DNA from: Actinomycetes bacterium
GTDB taxonomy: Bacteria; Actinomycetota; Acidimicrobiia; Acidimicrobiales; Ilumatobacteraceae
Length of the DNA stretch: 64,000 bases
Direction: 5' to 3'
Assembly (NCBI GenBank): GCA_029782355.1
Contig: JAKOUY010000016.1
Coordinates: 682,001-746,000 of the forward strand
Numbering within the stretch: the stretch's first letter is position 1; each line of letters opens with the position of its first letter. Shown in pieces: positions 7,924-16,738 of this stretch. The position numbers and the translations under genes are program-made. The notes below the pieces were generated by a model. The model did not search any database, was not told where the DNA came from, and saw only the letters and a program-made list of their open reading frames with translations.

Positions 7924-7929
7924 TACCCT
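7924..7929 (+). promoter_or_regulatory. -10 box of leaderless tatA
   Basis: TACCCT ends 7 nt before the tatA ATG at 7937. There is no ribosome-binding site, so a leaderless transcript is likely. Confidence 0.5.
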
Positions 7930-7936
7930 GCCGGCC

Positions 7937-8173
7937 ATGCTCGCATTTGATCTCGGCCCGACCGAACTGATCATCCTGATCGTTCTGGTGCTCGTGCTGT
8001 TCGGTGGCGCCCAGCTCCCCAAGCTGGCCAAGAACCTCGGCAAGGCCCAGAAGGAGTTCCGCGACAGCCTGGAAGAGGGCAAGGGCAAGAGCACCGACAC
8101 CACGGCCACGCCGGCACCGGCGCAGCCGGTCCAGCCGACACAGCCCACGTCCACCGATCTCGGCAACGGCTGA
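7937..8173 (+). CDS. tatA: Sec-independent protein translocase subunit TatA
   Basis: The 78-residue protein has the TatA plan: a short N-terminus, one membrane helix (about 8-23), an FGG hinge (LFGGAQLPKLAKNLGKA), an amphipathic helix and a disordered Pro/Thr/Gln-rich tail. TatA oligomerises to let folded proteins with twin-arginine signals cross the cytoplasmic membrane together with TatC. The FGGAQLPKL segment is closer to TatA than TatB. It is not next to tatB or tatC here. The acdS gene begins 9 nt after the stop, so the two may be co-transcribed by read-through. Confidence 0.9.
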   Translation: MLAFDLGPTELIILIVLVLVLFGGAQLPKLAKNLGKAQKEFRDSLEEGKGKSTDTTATPAPAQPVQPTQPTSTDLGNG

Positions 8174-8182
8174 GCCGGCGGC

Positions 8183-9196
8183 GTGGCCGGCCTCGGCGAC
8201 TTCCCACGCCATCCGCTCACCTTCGGTCCCTCACCAATCCACCCCCTGGCGCGACTGAGCGCCCACCTCGGCGGGAAGGTCGAGATCTGGGCCAAGCGCG
8301 AGGACTGCAACTCCGGCATCGCCTTCGGCGGCAACAAGGTCCGCAAGCTCGAGTACCTGATCCCCGAGGCCCTGGCCCAGGGCTGCGACACGCTGGTGTC
8401 GATCGGCGGGGTGCAGTCCAATCACACCCGCGCCGTCACCGGGGTCGCCGCCCATCTCGGACTGCGAGCGGTCACCGTGCAGGAGCACTGGGTCGACTGG
8501 CCGGACGTCACCTACGACCGAGTCGGCAACATCCAGCTCTCCCGGATCATGGGCGGCGACGTCCGGCTGGATCCGGCCGGGTTCGACATCGGCCTGCGTG
8601 ACAGCTGGCAGCGGGCCATCGACTCCGTCGTCGAGTCCGGTGGGCGTCCGTACGCCATCCCCGCCGGGGCCAGCGACCACCCGCTCGGCGGGCTGGGCTT
8701 CGCCAACTGGGCGGTCGAGGTGGCCGACCAGGAGCGCCAGCTCGGGACCTTCTTCGACCACGTCCTCGTCTGCACCGTCACCGGGTCGACCCATGCCGGG
8801 ATGATCGCCGGATTCGCCCTGGAGGGCCGCGCCGACCGCCGGGTGATCGGCGTCGATGCGTCGGCCACCCTCGACGCCACGGTCGATCAGGTGACCCGCA
8901 TCGCTCGCCGCACCGCAGCCATGATCGGCGTCGAGCGGGAGCTGCGCGCCGATGAGATCGTCGTGGTCGACGGGTACTCGGCCGGGATCTACGGCATCCC
9001 GGACGACCAGACCCTCGACGCCATCCGCACCTGCGCGCGGCTGGAGGGGATGATCACCGACCCGGTCTACGAGGGCAAGTCCATGGCCGGGCTGATCGGC
9101 ATGATCCGCTCCGGGGAGATCCCTGCCGGATCACGGGTGCTGTACGCCCACCTCGGCGGGCAACTGTGCCTGTCGGCCTACGCCGGCGTGCTCTGA
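8183..9196 (+). CDS. acdS: 1-aminocyclopropane-1-carboxylate deaminase
   Basis: The 337-residue PLP enzyme would convert ACC, the plant ethylene precursor, to 2-oxobutyrate and ammonia. The PLP lysine K52 lies in [10 protein letters not shown], the nucleophilic serine S79 in GGVQSNHTR, and the specificity residues Y296 and E297 in DPVYEGKS. The leucine expected after AHLGG is kept (L330). Related D-cysteine desulfhydrases lack this YE pair, which favours true AcdS. Length equals the family norm (~338). The start is GTG 8183, 9 nt after tatA. In a free-living bacterium the role may be nitrogen scavenging or plant association. D-cysteine desulfhydrase remains the main alternative. Confidence 0.87.
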   Translation: MAGLGDFPRHPLTFGPSPIHPLARLSAHLGGKVEIWAKREDCNSGIAFGGNKVRKLEYLIPEALAQGCDTLVSIGGVQSNHTRAVTGVAAHLGLRAVTVQEHWVDWPDVTYDRVGNIQLSRIMGGDVRLDPAGFDIGLRDSWQRAIDSVVESGGRPYAIPAGASDHPLGGLGFANWAVEVADQERQLGTFFDHVLVCTVTGSTHAGMIAGFALEGRADRRVIGVDASATLDATVDQVTRIARRTAAMIGVERELRADEIVVVDGYSAGIYGIPDDQTLDAIRTCARLEGMITDPVYEGKSMAGLIGMIRSGEIPAGSRVLYAHLGGQLCLSAYAGVL

Positions 9197-9212
9197 GCGC
9201 ACCCCAGAACGG

Positions 9213-9521
9213 TCACGTGACCGGCTCGACGGCGAGGTGACCCCTCGGCGAGACGGCGATCTTGCGGCGCTTCAGGATCCGGCGGCGCTCCCGCTCGCTG
9301 CAGCCGCCCCACACGCCGTGCTCGATGCGCTGCTCGAGGGCGTACTCCAGGCAGGTGCCGGCGACCGGGCAGTCCTTGCAGATCTTCCGGGCCCGGTCGA
9401 CGCCGACGCCGTCCGAGGGGAAGAACATGGCCGGCGGATAGTTGCGGCAGGTGCCATCGGCCATCCAGGCGGTGGCGTACTCGGGATCGATGTGGTTCGG
9501 CTGCTCGACTCGTTCGTCCAT
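9213..9521 (-). CDS. WhiB-family iron-sulfur transcriptional regulator (second copy)
   Basis: The 102-residue protein has cluster cysteines C25, C48, C51 and C57 (CKDCPVAGTC), GVWGG at 69-73 and the basic SERERRRILKRRK tail that binds DNA. The layout (NYPPAMFFPSDG before the second cysteine) resembles the WhiB1/WhiB2 developmental group more than WhiB7. ATG 9521 is preceded by AAGGAG at 9 nt spacing, itself only 1-4 nt downstream of a 9-bp hairpin in the leader. It is convergent with acdS (16-bp gap) and divergent from the gene at 9738. Redox-linked control of cell division or development is inferred from the family. Confidence 0.9.
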   Translation of the reverse strand: MDERVEQPNHIDPEYATAWMADGTCRNYPPAMFFPSDGVGVDRARKICKDCPVAGTCLEYALEQRIEHGVWGGCSERERRRILKRRKIAVSPRGHLAVEPVT

Positions 9522-9530
9522 CTTCCGGTG

Positions 9531-9563
9531 CTCCTTGTCGGACGGCAGCCGCTACTGCCGTCC
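9531..9563 (-). promoter_or_regulatory. Leader hairpin next to the whiB ribosome-binding site
   Basis: On the minus strand GGACGGCAG (9563-9555) pairs perfectly with CTGCCGTCC (9548-9540) around the loop TAGCGG. The Shine-Dalgarno AAGGAG follows within a few bases. The position suggests control of translation or mRNA stability rather than termination, because no T-tract follows. Confidence 0.45.
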
Positions 9564-9672
9564 CCTTGTGCGCCCGCATCAAGCCCGAGACGTGGGCGCT
9601 GGGCCTGCGGTCACGGACGAGAGTCGGTGTGGGGGTTCACCCGCTACAGACGTCGGTCGTGGCCGGTTGGTT

Positions 9673-9706
9673 CCAGCGCTGGGGAACTTTCTACCACGGG
9701 TTCCCC
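9673..9706. promoter_or_regulatory. Nested palindromes between whiB and the gene at 9738
   Basis: CCAGCGCTGG (9673-9682) is a perfect palindrome. It abuts GGGGAAC (9681-9687), which is complementary to GTTCCCC (9700-9706). This lies in the 216-bp divergent region and may hold operators for whiB. The rest of the region shows nothing recognisable apart from the whiB leader and the -10 box at 9723. Confidence 0.3.
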
Positions 9707-9722
9707 CGCGCGGGCGTGCAGG

Positions 9723-9728
9723 TAGGCT
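9723..9728 (+). promoter_or_regulatory. -10 box upstream of the gene at 9738
   Basis: TAGGCT ends 9 nt before ATG 9738, with no ribosome-binding site between them. Confidence 0.4.
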
Positions 9729-9737
9729 GGAATCTCT

Positions 9738-10001
9738 ATGACCGACCTCGCCAGCGAACCGCCCCGGGCACACGCCCGCATCGTGTACCTCGGACCCGTC
9801 TCGCCGCACTGGGAGGTCTACGGGGGCTACGGCGAGCGCACCGTGCTGGAGGAGTTCCGCGCCCGGGTGCTGGCCCGGCTGGTGCTGCTGCCGCGCGACG
9901 ACCCGCAGTTCCGCCGCAACCGCGAGCGCATCGTCCGGGACGCCGAGCGTGAGCGGATCACGCTCGAGTGGGATCTCGGCCTGCCGGACGGCGACGACTG
10001 A
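9738..10001 (+). CDS. Conserved hypothetical protein, 87 residues
   Basis: I do not recognise this small soluble protein. It starts with a short disordered stretch, then a hydrophobic strand ARIVYLGPVSPHWEVYG, and continues as a long charged helix rich in Arg and Glu (LEEFRARVLARL, RRNRERIVRDAERERI) before an acidic end. There is no membrane segment, cysteine or known motif. It is a separate unit with its own likely leaderless promoter, followed 62 bp later by ppk on the same strand. Codon use is typical of the window, so it is a real gene. A link with polyphosphate metabolism is only suggested by position. Confidence 0.65.
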   Translation: MTDLASEPPRAHARIVYLGPVSPHWEVYGGYGERTVLEEFRARVLARLVLLPRDDPQFRRNRERIVRDAERERITLEWDLGLPDGDD

Positions 10002-10050
10002 GCCCGACCCGGCCCGCCGCCGGGCACTGACGGGGGTCATCGGGGACGAG

Positions 10051-10056
10051 TAGCCT
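10051..10056 (+). promoter_or_regulatory. -10 box of leaderless ppk
   Basis: TAGCCT ends 7 nt before the ppk ATG at 10064, with no ribosome-binding site. Confidence 0.5.
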
Positions 10057-10063
10057 GCGCTCG

Positions 10064-12133
10064 ATGCCCGACGAGCTGCTCAATCGGGAACTGAGCTGGC
10101 TGCGGTTCAACCGCCGGGTGCTGGCGCTGGCCGACGAGCCGGGCATCCCGCTGCTGGAACGGCTGAAGTTCTGCGCCATCGCCTCGTCGAACCTCGACGA
10201 GTTCTACCAGGTGCGCGTCGCCGCCCTGAAGGACCAGCGGGCCGCCGGACTGGCGGTGCGCAGCGCCGATGGGCTGACCCCGGTCGAGCAGCTCGAAGCG
10301 ATCGCCGCCGAGGTCGACGCCTTCGTCGAGCGCCAGGAGCACACGGTCTTCGACGAGCTGCTCCCCGCCCTGGCTGGCGCCGGCATCGAACTGGTCGGGA
10401 TCACCCAGCTGAGCGATGCCGAGCGCAAGCACGTCGACGAGGTCTTCCACGAGGTGATCTTCCCGGTGCTCACCCCGCTGGCGGTGGATCCGGCCCATCC
10501 GTTCCCGTACATCTCCAACCTGGCCCTCAACCTGGCGTTGATGGTGAGTGATCCCGACACCGGGGAGCGGCGCTTCGCCCGGGTCAAGGTCCCCAACGTG
10601 TTCCCCCGGCTCATCCGCCTGCCCGAGGACGGTGCCGAGGGCGAGGCCCACTTCCGCTTCGCCGTCGCCGAGGAGGTCATCGCCGCCAACCTGGCGTCGA
10701 TGTTCGTCGGGATGATCGTCGAGGAGCACGCCTACTTCCGGGTGACGCGCAACGCCGACCTGACCCTCGAGGAGGAGGAGGCCGACGACCTGCTGGCCGC
10801 GGTGGAGCTCGAGCTGCGCCGCCGTCGCTTCGGCCGGGCGGTGCGCCTCGAGGTGCGCGAGGGGATGAGCGAGGAGATGCTCGACCTGCTCGTCCACGAG
10901 CTCGACGTCGATCGGGCCGACGTCTTCACGATGCGCGGCCCGCTCGATCTCACCGCCCTGTTCCAGCTTGCCGGCCTGGACGTCGCCGAGCTGCGCGACG
11001 CCCCGTGGCCACCGGTCACCGCCGGGCGGATCCACAACGCCCAGGCCGCCGGGCGGGGGATGTTCAGCGTCATGCAGGAGCGGGCGATGCTCGTGCACCA
11101 CCCCTACGAGAGCTTCGCCAGCAGCGTCGAGGCCTTCTTGGCCGAGGCCGCCGACGATCCTCGGGTGCAGTCGATCAAGATGACCATGTACCGCGCCGGT
11201 GGCGACAGCCCGATCGCCCGCAGCCTGATGCGCGCCGCCGAGCGCGGCGTGCAGGTGGCGGTGCTCGTCGAGCTGAAGGCCCGCTTCGACGAGGCCACCA
11301 ACGTGTCCTGGGCCAAAGCCCTGGAGCGTGCCGGCGTCCACGTCGTCTACGGGCTGGTCGGATTGAAGACCCACGCCAAGACCACGTTGGTGGTCCGCCA
11401 GGACGACGACGGCCTGCGTCGCTACTGCCACATCGGCACCGGCAACTACAACACCCGGACGGCCCGGCTGTACGAGGACCTCGGCGTGATGACCTGCGAC
11501 CCGCGCGTCGGCGCCGACGTCTCCCAGCTGTTCAACCACCTGACCGGGTTCAGCCGGGCTCACGAGTTCGGCTCGCTGGTCGTCGCCCCGCGGGACATGC
11601 GCAACCAGCTCTACGACCTGATCGAGCGGGAGGCCTCCTACGGGCCCGACGGCCACGTGGTGGCCAAGTTGAACTCGATCGCCGACCCGGGGATGATCGA
11701 GGCGCTGTACCGGGCCAGCCAGGCCGGGGTGCGCATCGACCTGATCGTCCGGGGCATCTGCTGCCTACGGCCCGGCGTCGAGGGGCTCAGCGAGACGATC
11801 CGGGTCCGCTCGATCCTGGGCCGCTACCTGGAGCACAGCCGGGTGATCCGCTTCGCCCACGGGGACGCCGAGAACACCCCGCTGTTCCTGGTGGGCAGCG
11901 CCGACTGGATGGAGCGCAACCTCGACCGGCGGATCGAGGTGATGGTGCCCATCACCCACCCCAAGCACCAGGACTGGTTGGATCAGGTGCTGGAGTTCGA
12001 CCTGTCCGACGACGCCGTGCGCTGGGAGTTGGGTCCCGACGGCGACTGGCAGCGCCGCGGTCCGGACGACTTCGTCGTCGGCGACGCCCAGTCGTGGCTG
12101 TACCGCTGGGTGGAGAGCCGCCAGAAGCGCTGA
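10064..12133 (+). CDS. ppk1: Polyphosphate kinase 1
   Basis: The 689-residue enzyme reversibly transfers the gamma phosphate of ATP to polyphosphate. It begins with the PPK1 N-domain motif LNRELSWLRFNRRVL and SSNLDEFYQVRV, continues through the head domain and ends in two phospholipase-D-like C domains. The phosphohistidine region HIGTGNYN (His near 455) and the second domain motif with NLDRRIEVM are present. Length matches the family. A leaderless TAGCCT box precedes the ATG. It lies about 2.4 kb upstream of the PHO-regulated pst operon, so phosphate storage and uptake genes are close together; no PHO box was found directly before ppk itself. Confidence 0.96.
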   Translation: MPDELLNRELSWLRFNRRVLALADEPGIPLLERLKFCAIASSNLDEFYQVRVAALKDQRAAGLAVRSADGLTPVEQLEAIAAEVDAFVERQEHTVFDELLPALAGAGIELVGITQLSDAERKHVDEVFHEVIFPVLTPLAVDPAHPFPYISNLALNLALMVSDPDTGERRFARVKVPNVFPRLIRLPEDGAEGEAHFRFAVAEEVIAANLASMFVGMIVEEHAYFRVTRNADLTLEEEEADDLLAAVELELRRRRFGRAVRLEVREGMSEEMLDLLVHELDVDRADVFTMRGPLDLTALFQLAGLDVAELRDAPWPPVTAGRIHNAQAAGRGMFSVMQERAMLVHHPYESFASSVEAFLAEAADDPRVQSIKMTMYRAGGDSPIARSLMRAAERGVQVAVLVELKARFDEATNVSWAKALERAGVHVVYGLVGLKTHAKTTLVVRQDDDGLRRYCHIGTGNYNTRTARLYEDLGVMTCDPRVGADVSQLFNHLTGFSRAHEFGSLVVAPRDMRNQLYDLIEREASYGPDGHVVAKLNSIADPGMIEALYRASQAGVRIDLIVRGICCLRPGVEGLSETIRVRSILGRYLEHSRVIRFAHGDAENTPLFLVGSADWMERNLDRRIEVMVPITHPKHQDWLDQVLEFDLSDDAVRWELGPDGDWQRRGPDDFVVGDAQSWLYRWVESRQKR

Positions 12134-12170
12134 GCCGGCGGGCCTGGCCACCGGCCGGGGGTGCCGGAGG

Positions 12171-12560
12171 TCAGTGGGCGACGCCGGACGCGGCGCGCAG
12201 TCGAGCGGCCTCGGCACCGTCGATGCGCAGGATCTCGGCGATGTCGGACGCCGAGACGCCGTCCAACGTCAGGCGGTACACCGCTTCGGCCAGCAGGGCG
12301 GCCTGGTCGCCCTCGCCGGTGCGCCGGCCGTGGTGGTACAGCAGGACGTCGTAGTCGGTGTCCTGGCCGAACACGTAACGGCGACGGAATCGGTACGACC
12401 CGGGCTCCTTGCCGGCCTGATCGGCCATCGCCGCGGTCGCCAGGGCCTCGGCCCGGGCCAACGATCGCGCCGTGGTCCGCAGGCCGCAGTGGCGGACCTC
12501 CACGTGCCAGACGCCGCGCAGCGGTTCGAGCCGAAGGACGTAGGTGGGCCGCGATGCCAT
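12171..12560 (-). CDS. Hypothetical protein with C-terminal helix-turn-helix-like segment
   Basis: The 129-residue protein starts with a beta-rich region (YVLRLEPLRGVWHVEVRHCG) similar in pattern to HicB-like antitoxin domains. It ends with a segment LDGVSASDIAEILRIDGAEA that has helix-turn-helix spacing. A regulatory role is possible but not shown. The longer upstream frame was rejected because it lacks conserved character and TAACGT lies 7 nt before ATG 12560. It converges on ppk and diverges from the ECF sigma gene, with only 60 bp between those starts. No partner toxin gene is visible. Confidence 0.6.
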   Translation of the reverse strand: MASRPTYVLRLEPLRGVWHVEVRHCGLRTTARSLARAEALATAAMADQAGKEPGSYRFRRRYVFGQDTDYDVLLYHHGRRTGEGDQAALLAEAVYRLTLDGVSASDIAEILRIDGAEAARLRAASGVAH

Positions 12561-12567
12561 GGCGGTC

Positions 12568-12573
12568 ACGTTA
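12568..12573 (-). promoter_or_regulatory. -10 box of the gene at 12560
   Basis: Minus-strand TAACGT ends 7 nt before ATG 12560. No ribosome-binding site is seen. Confidence 0.45.
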
Positions 12574-12620
12574 GGCGCCGGGCGCGCAACCCGCGGCGCG
12601 GTTGCGTCGTGTGTGCTGTC

Positions 12621-13133
12621 ATGAAGGTGGTGACCACCGCCGACGTGGGCAGCTTCGAGTCGCTGTACCGCGTCGAACTGCGGCCGATCACGGCGCTGGC
12701 GTCGTCGATGACCGGGAGCCGCGAACTCGGTCGGGACATCGCCCACGAGGCGCTGCTGCGGGCGTACCGCGACTGGGCGCGGGTGGCCACACTGGACAAC
12801 CCGGGTGCCTGGGTCCGCCGGGTCGCGGTCAACCTGGCGATCGACGTCCAGCGCCGCCGGGCGCGCGAGCGCATCGCCGTGGCTCGCGCCGGGTCACGGC
12901 TGGCGGCCGCACCGGTGGACGACCCGCTCGCCGACGCCACCAGCACCCGCTTCTGGGCCTTGGTCCGGGCGCTGCCCGACCAGCAACGGGCCGTCGTCGC
13001 CCTGCGCTACCTCGACGACCTGGCGGTCCAGGAGATCGCCGAGATCCTGGCCATCCCGGTGGGCACGGTCAAGTCCCAACTGTTCAAGGCCCGCCATGCG
13101 CTGGCCACCGCCCTCAGCAAGGAGCCGGCGTGA
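12621..13133 (+). CDS. ECF-family RNA polymerase sigma factor
   Basis: The 170-residue protein has sigma region 2 (FESLYRVELRPITALASS through YRDWARV, about 12-55) and region 4 (VALRYLDDLAVQEIAEILAI then VGTVKSQLFKARHAL, about 115-160). This is the two-domain ECF plan that directs RNA polymerase to stress or envelope promoters. The start is ATG 12621; upstream codons in the same frame are unrelated to the family. The next gene begins at ATG 13133, overlapping the TGA, and encodes a protein with one membrane helix after a charged N-terminus, which fits an anti-sigma factor. The signal sensed is unknown. Confidence 0.87.
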   Translation: MKVVTTADVGSFESLYRVELRPITALASSMTGSRELGRDIAHEALLRAYRDWARVATLDNPGAWVRRVAVNLAIDVQRRRARERIAVARAGSRLAAAPVDDPLADATSTRFWALVRALPDQQRAVVALRYLDDLAVQEIAEILAIPVGTVKSQLFKARHALATALSKEPA

Positions 13134-14377
13134 TGATCGACGAGATGCGGTTCGAGCGGATCGCCCGCACTGCCGCGGCGGCGGCGCTGGCCGACGTCGA
13201 GGCCACGATCGACGTGGAGGCGGCGTGGCACCGGTTTCGTTCGTCGGCCGACGCCATCGCCACCGTGCGTGCCGCCGCTCGGGCCCCTCGCCGCCCGGCA
13301 CGAACCTGGTTGGCGTGGTCGGCCGCGGCCGTGGTGGCCGTCGGGGCGGCGGTGGCCGTGATCGGCTCGTCCGGCGGGGATCGACGCCTGCGTGCCACCA
13401 CGGCGTCGCCCGGCACGCTGCTCGGACCCGCCGGGTCGACGACGCCAGGCACCGGTCTCCCACCCGGCTCGGCGGCGAAGGTCGCCCCACCGGACCAGCC
13501 GCTCGACCCCGGAGCGCTGCTCGACCGGCTGGGGGCCACCCAACTCGTGCTGCGCAGCACCGACCAGGTCGAGGCCGTGACGCCGTCGTCCACGGCTCGG
13601 ATCCCCGTGCCGGGGGATCGAGTCCGCTGGGTGGGCGGGTTCGTCGTCACCGAGACGGTTCAGGGCGACGTGGTGAGCAGCACGGCCTTCGACATTCGCG
13701 GCAGGCGGGTGTGCAGCGCCGACGGGCTGGTCTACCGCCTGCGGGTCAACGCCGCCGGCTCCGGACTGGTCGCCTCGGTGACCCGGCCGTGGACCATGAC
13801 CGCACCGATCGGCGAGGTGCCGAGCTTCGCCGTCGACTGCCGCAGCGGGAACAGCACGGCCATCGCTCCGGCGCAGACGCGCTCCGAGGGCGGTTCGACC
13901 GCCACCGACTACCTCGGCAACCGCAGCTATCACGTGGCGTTCAGCGCCGACGGCAACGCCCGGATCACCGACGATCAGCACGTCGACGTCCTCGGCGGCG
14001 ACGCCGCCGTGACCTACGTGTTCGACGATCGCGGCACGGCAATCGCCTATGGCGTGCTGACCGACAACCCGCAGGTGACCGACACGGTCGCCGTGCGCGA
14101 CCTGGCCGCCTCGGACATCCCCCGGTGGCGGGTCGCCGTCGGCGGATCCGTCGGGGCGCTGTGGTGGGTGGGCGATCGAGTCGTCGTGGCCGTGTCCGGC
14201 GACCTCACCCACCCCGAACGGACCAGCCGGCTGGTGGTCCTCGACGGCTCCACCGGCCAGGTGGTCGACGCCGTCGACTCCTCGCTGCCGGTCGTCGCGG
14301 TCAGCGCCGCCGACCCGTCGACCGACCCGTCGACCACACCGCCGACGGCCATTCCGGGCGCTCCGTCCACGGGCTGA
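13133..14377 (+). CDS. Single-pass membrane protein, putative anti-sigma factor
   Basis: The 414-residue protein overlaps the sigma gene by one base (TGATG) and is surely co-translated with it. A cytoplasmic N-terminus of about 58 residues precedes one hydrophobic helix (TWLAWSAAAVVAVGAAVAVIG). A Pro/Gly/Thr-rich linker and an extracellular domain of about 300 residues with beta-rich pattern follow, ending in a Thr/Asp/Pro-rich tail. No zinc-binding HxxxCxxC motif of ZAS anti-sigma factors is visible, so the anti-sigma role rests on gene order and topology. The outer domain has two cysteines (RVCSADG and FAVDCRS) that may pair. It ends about 130 bp before pstS. Confidence 0.6.
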   Translation: MIDEMRFERIARTAAAAALADVEATIDVEAAWHRFRSSADAIATVRAAARAPRRPARTWLAWSAAAVVAVGAAVAVIGSSGGDRRLRATTASPGTLLGPAGSTTPGTGLPPGSAAKVAPPDQPLDPGALLDRLGATQLVLRSTDQVEAVTPSSTARIPVPGDRVRWVGGFVVTETVQGDVVSSTAFDIRGRRVCSADGLVYRLRVNAAGSGLVASVTRPWTMTAPIGEVPSFAVDCRSGNSTAIAPAQTRSEGGSTATDYLGNRSYHVAFSADGNARITDDQHVDVLGGDAAVTYVFDDRGTAIAYGVLTDNPQVTDTVAVRDLAASDIPRWRVAVGGSVGALWWVGDRVVVAVSGDLTHPERTSRLVVLDGSTGQVVDAVDSSLPVVAVSAADPSTDPSTTPPTAIPGAPSTG

Positions 14378-14416
14378 GGTCGGCACCCGCCGGCGATCGC
14401 GCAGGGTTGGCCGGCT

Positions 14417-14449
14417 GTTCACCTGGCGTTCATCCGCGGTCAGGTTGGG
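14417..14449 (+). promoter_or_regulatory. PHO box (PhoP/RegX3-type direct repeats) upstream of pstS
   Basis: Two adjacent 11-bp units, GTTCACCTGGC (14417-14427) and GTTCATCCGCG (14428-14438), match the actinobacterial PhoP repeat G(T/G)TCAYYYR(G/C)G. A weaker third unit follows (14439-14449). A -10 candidate TACGGT lies at 14465-14470, so the repeats cover the expected -35 position, typical of activation at low phosphate. The cognate regulator is probably the response regulator at 20366. Confidence 0.75.
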
Positions 14450-14509
14450 CGTCGATCGGGTTCCCTACGGTCCGGGGTGCTTGCGAACCCCCAACCGAGG
14501 AGCATCCAC

Positions 14510-15718
14510 GTGAACCCATCCAAGCGCAGTCTGCTGGTCGCAGCAGCCCTGCTGTCCGGACCGCTGGCCGTCGTCGCCACGACGACCGCGGTCTCCGCTA
14601 CCACGACGACCGCCCCGCCGACCACCACCGACTGTGGCGGACCGAAGGCCACCCCGGCCCCGGCGAAGCCTGCCGCCGGCGGCTCGACGACCTCGACGGC
14701 AGCGCCCGCTTCTCCGGCGTCGACCGCCGCAGCCGGTGGCGATCAGGCTCCCGCTTCGGCGGAGATCGACGGCTCCGGGGCCACGTTCCCGAAGGTCTTC
14801 TACCAGGAGATGATCGCCGCCTACACGGAGAAGAATCCCGGGGTGACGATCACCTACGGCGGCGGAGGCTCCGGCAAGGGGCGCCAGGACCTGGCCGACC
14901 AGATCGTCCAGTGGGCCGGGACCGACGGCGTGATCAAGGATGCCGACAAGGGCAAGTTCCAGGGTGGCGAGGTGCTGTACTTCCCCACGGTGGTGGCGCC
15001 GATCACCGTGGCGTTCAACCTCGACGGCATCGACTCGCTCAAGCTGAGCCCGGCCACGATCGCCAAGATCTTCCAGCGGGAGATCACCAACTGGAACGAT
15101 CCGGCCATCGCCGCCGACAACGCCGACCTCAAGCTGCCCGACCAGCCGATCACCGTCGCTCGTCGCAGCGACTCGTCGGGCACGACCGGCAACTTCACCA
15201 AGTTCCTGGAGAAGTCCGAGGGCAAGGACAACGGGTGCGTGTGGAAGCTGGGCACCGACTCGACCATCGAGTGGCCGAAGGACACCCAAGCCGGTGAGGG
15301 CAACAACGGGGTGGCCCAGATCGTGCAGAGCACGCCCGGCGCGATCGGCTACGTCGACCTGTCCGACGCGGTGGACGCCAAGCTGACCTTCGCCGACGTC
15401 CAGAACAAGGCCGGCAAGTTCGTCAAGGCCGATGCCAACGGCGCCGCCGCTGCGGCGGCCGGGGCCAAGGTGGCCGACGACCTGACCTACTCGGCCATCT
15501 GGGCCGACGGCGATGGGGCCTACCCGATCACCGCCCAAACGTGGATCATCGTCTACCAGAAGCAGACCGACAAGGCCCAGGGAGAGGCGATCAAGTCGTT
15601 CCTCCAGTACGTCCTCACCGACGGTCAGCTGGCCGCCATCGACCTGAACTTCGCCCCGCTCCCCGAGGAGCTGGCCAAGCGGGCCCTGGCTCACCTGAAC
15701 GACCTGCAGATCGGCTGA
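14510..15718 (+). CDS. pstS: Phosphate ABC transporter substrate-binding protein PstS
   Basis: The 402-residue secreted phosphate-binding protein captures inorganic phosphate for the PstCAB transporter. A signal peptide (SKRSLLVAAALLSGPLAVVA) is followed by a Thr/Pro/Ala-rich linker, then the binding fold beginning IDGSGATFPKVFYQEM. The typical segments GGGGSGKG, NLDGI, ITNWNDPAIA and RRSDSSGTTGNFTKFL line the phosphate site. The linker replaces a lipobox (no cysteine at the cleavage site), so it may be anchored differently from lipoprotein PstS. GTG 14510 was chosen because GAGGAG lies 8 nt upstream. It is the first gene of a seven-gene operon behind a PHO box. Confidence 0.93.
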   Translation: MNPSKRSLLVAAALLSGPLAVVATTTAVSATTTTAPPTTTDCGGPKATPAPAKPAAGGSTTSTAAPASPASTAAAGGDQAPASAEIDGSGATFPKVFYQEMIAAYTEKNPGVTITYGGGGSGKGRQDLADQIVQWAGTDGVIKDADKGKFQGGEVLYFPTVVAPITVAFNLDGIDSLKLSPATIAKIFQREITNWNDPAIAADNADLKLPDQPITVARRSDSSGTTGNFTKFLEKSEGKDNGCVWKLGTDSTIEWPKDTQAGEGNNGVAQIVQSTPGAIGYVDLSDAVDAKLTFADVQNKAGKFVKADANGAAAAAAGAKVADDLTYSAIWADGDGAYPITAQTWIIVYQKQTDKAQGEAIKSFLQYVLTDGQLAAIDLNFAPLPEELAKRALAHLNDLQIG

Positions 15719-15721
15719 TCC

Positions 15722-16738
15722 ATGCCGCCGTGGCGCAAGCCCTGGGTGGAGCTCACCCCCGGCCCATCGGGGCCCGTCGCCACCTCCGGCGAGTCCCTCC
15801 CGTCGCTCCAGGCGACGGGAGGGACCGCCGATCGGTCGTTCGGCTTGCTGACCCGGATCGCCGCCGGTCTGGTGCTGGCAGTGCTGGGCCTGATCGCCGT
15901 CACCATGTTGAAGCGCAGCACCTCCGTGCTGCGGGCGATGGGCCTGGACTACTTCACCACCCGCCGCTGGGCACCACCGAGCCAGCTGTACGGGATCCTC
16001 TCGTTCATCTGGGGCACGACCTTCACGGCGCTGATCGCCCTGACGATCGCCGTGCCGATCAGCCTGGGCATCGCCTTGTTCATCACCCAGATCGCCCCGC
16101 CGTGGCTGCGCCGGGCGATGGTGTACGTCATCGACCTGCTGGCCGTGGTCCCGTCGGTGGTGTTCGGCCTGTGGGGCGTGCTGGTGCTGGCGCCCAAGCT
16201 GCGCACCGGCTACGCCTGGTTGTCGCGCACGTTCGACGGCTGGCCGGTGCTCGGCTCGCTCTTCGGGCCCAACCCACAGGTCCGCTCGTTCCTGACAGCC
16301 GGCATCGTCCTGGCGATCATGGTCACGCCGATCATCGTGTCGATCTCCCGTGAGGTCATCGAGACCACCCCGCAGAACGAGAAGGAAGCGGCGCTCGGCC
16401 TCGGCGCCACGAAGTGGGAGATGATCCGCGGGGCGGTCATCCCCCACGCCAAGGGCGGACTGGTGGGCGCGGTCATGCTGGGTCTCGGCCGGGCGATGGG
16501 CGAGACCATTGCCGTCGCCCTGACCATCGGTTCGGCCCTCGGTCAGGTGACCGTCAACGCCCTGGCGTCGGGCAACTCGATGCCGGCGATGATCACCGCC
16601 GAGTGGGGTGAGGCCGACTCGTTGAAGAAGTCGGCGCTGGTGGCCATGGCGATGACCCTGTTCGTCATCACCATCCTGATCAACATGGTGGCCACCGCCG
16701 TGGTCAACCGCTCGATGAAGAAGTCACGGGGCTCGTGA
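15722..16738 (+). CDS. pstC: Phosphate ABC transporter permease PstC
   Basis: The 338-residue protein is one of the two membrane permeases of the phosphate importer. It has a cytoplasmic N-terminus of about 40 residues and six predicted helices, starting with [21 protein letters not shown]. The ABC permease EAA loop is [20 protein letters not shown]. It starts 3 nt after pstS and overlaps pstA by one to four bases, so translation is coupled. Expression should follow the PHO box upstream of pstS. Confidence 0.94.
   Translation: MPPWRKPWVELTPGPSGPVATSGESLPSLQATGGTADRSFGLLTRIAAGLVLAVLGLIAVTMLKRSTSVLRAMGLDYFTTRRWAPPSQLYGILSFIWGTTFTALIALTIAVPISLGIALFITQIAPPWLRRAMVYVIDLLAVVPSVVFGLWGVLVLAPKLRTGYAWLSRTFDGWPVLGSLFGPNPQVRSFLTAGIVLAIMVTPIIVSISREVIETTPQNEKEAALGLGATKWEMIRGAVIPHAKGGLVGAVMLGLGRAMGETIAVALTIGSALGQVTVNALASGNSMPAMITAEWGEADSLKKSALVAMAMTLFVITILINMVATAVVNRSMKKSRGS

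Noticed and set aside
12805-15297. 830-codon plus-strand frame spanning the sigma, membrane and pstS genes
   Set aside because: It runs out of frame through three well-supported genes and encodes an Arg/Gly/Pro-rich product with no motif.
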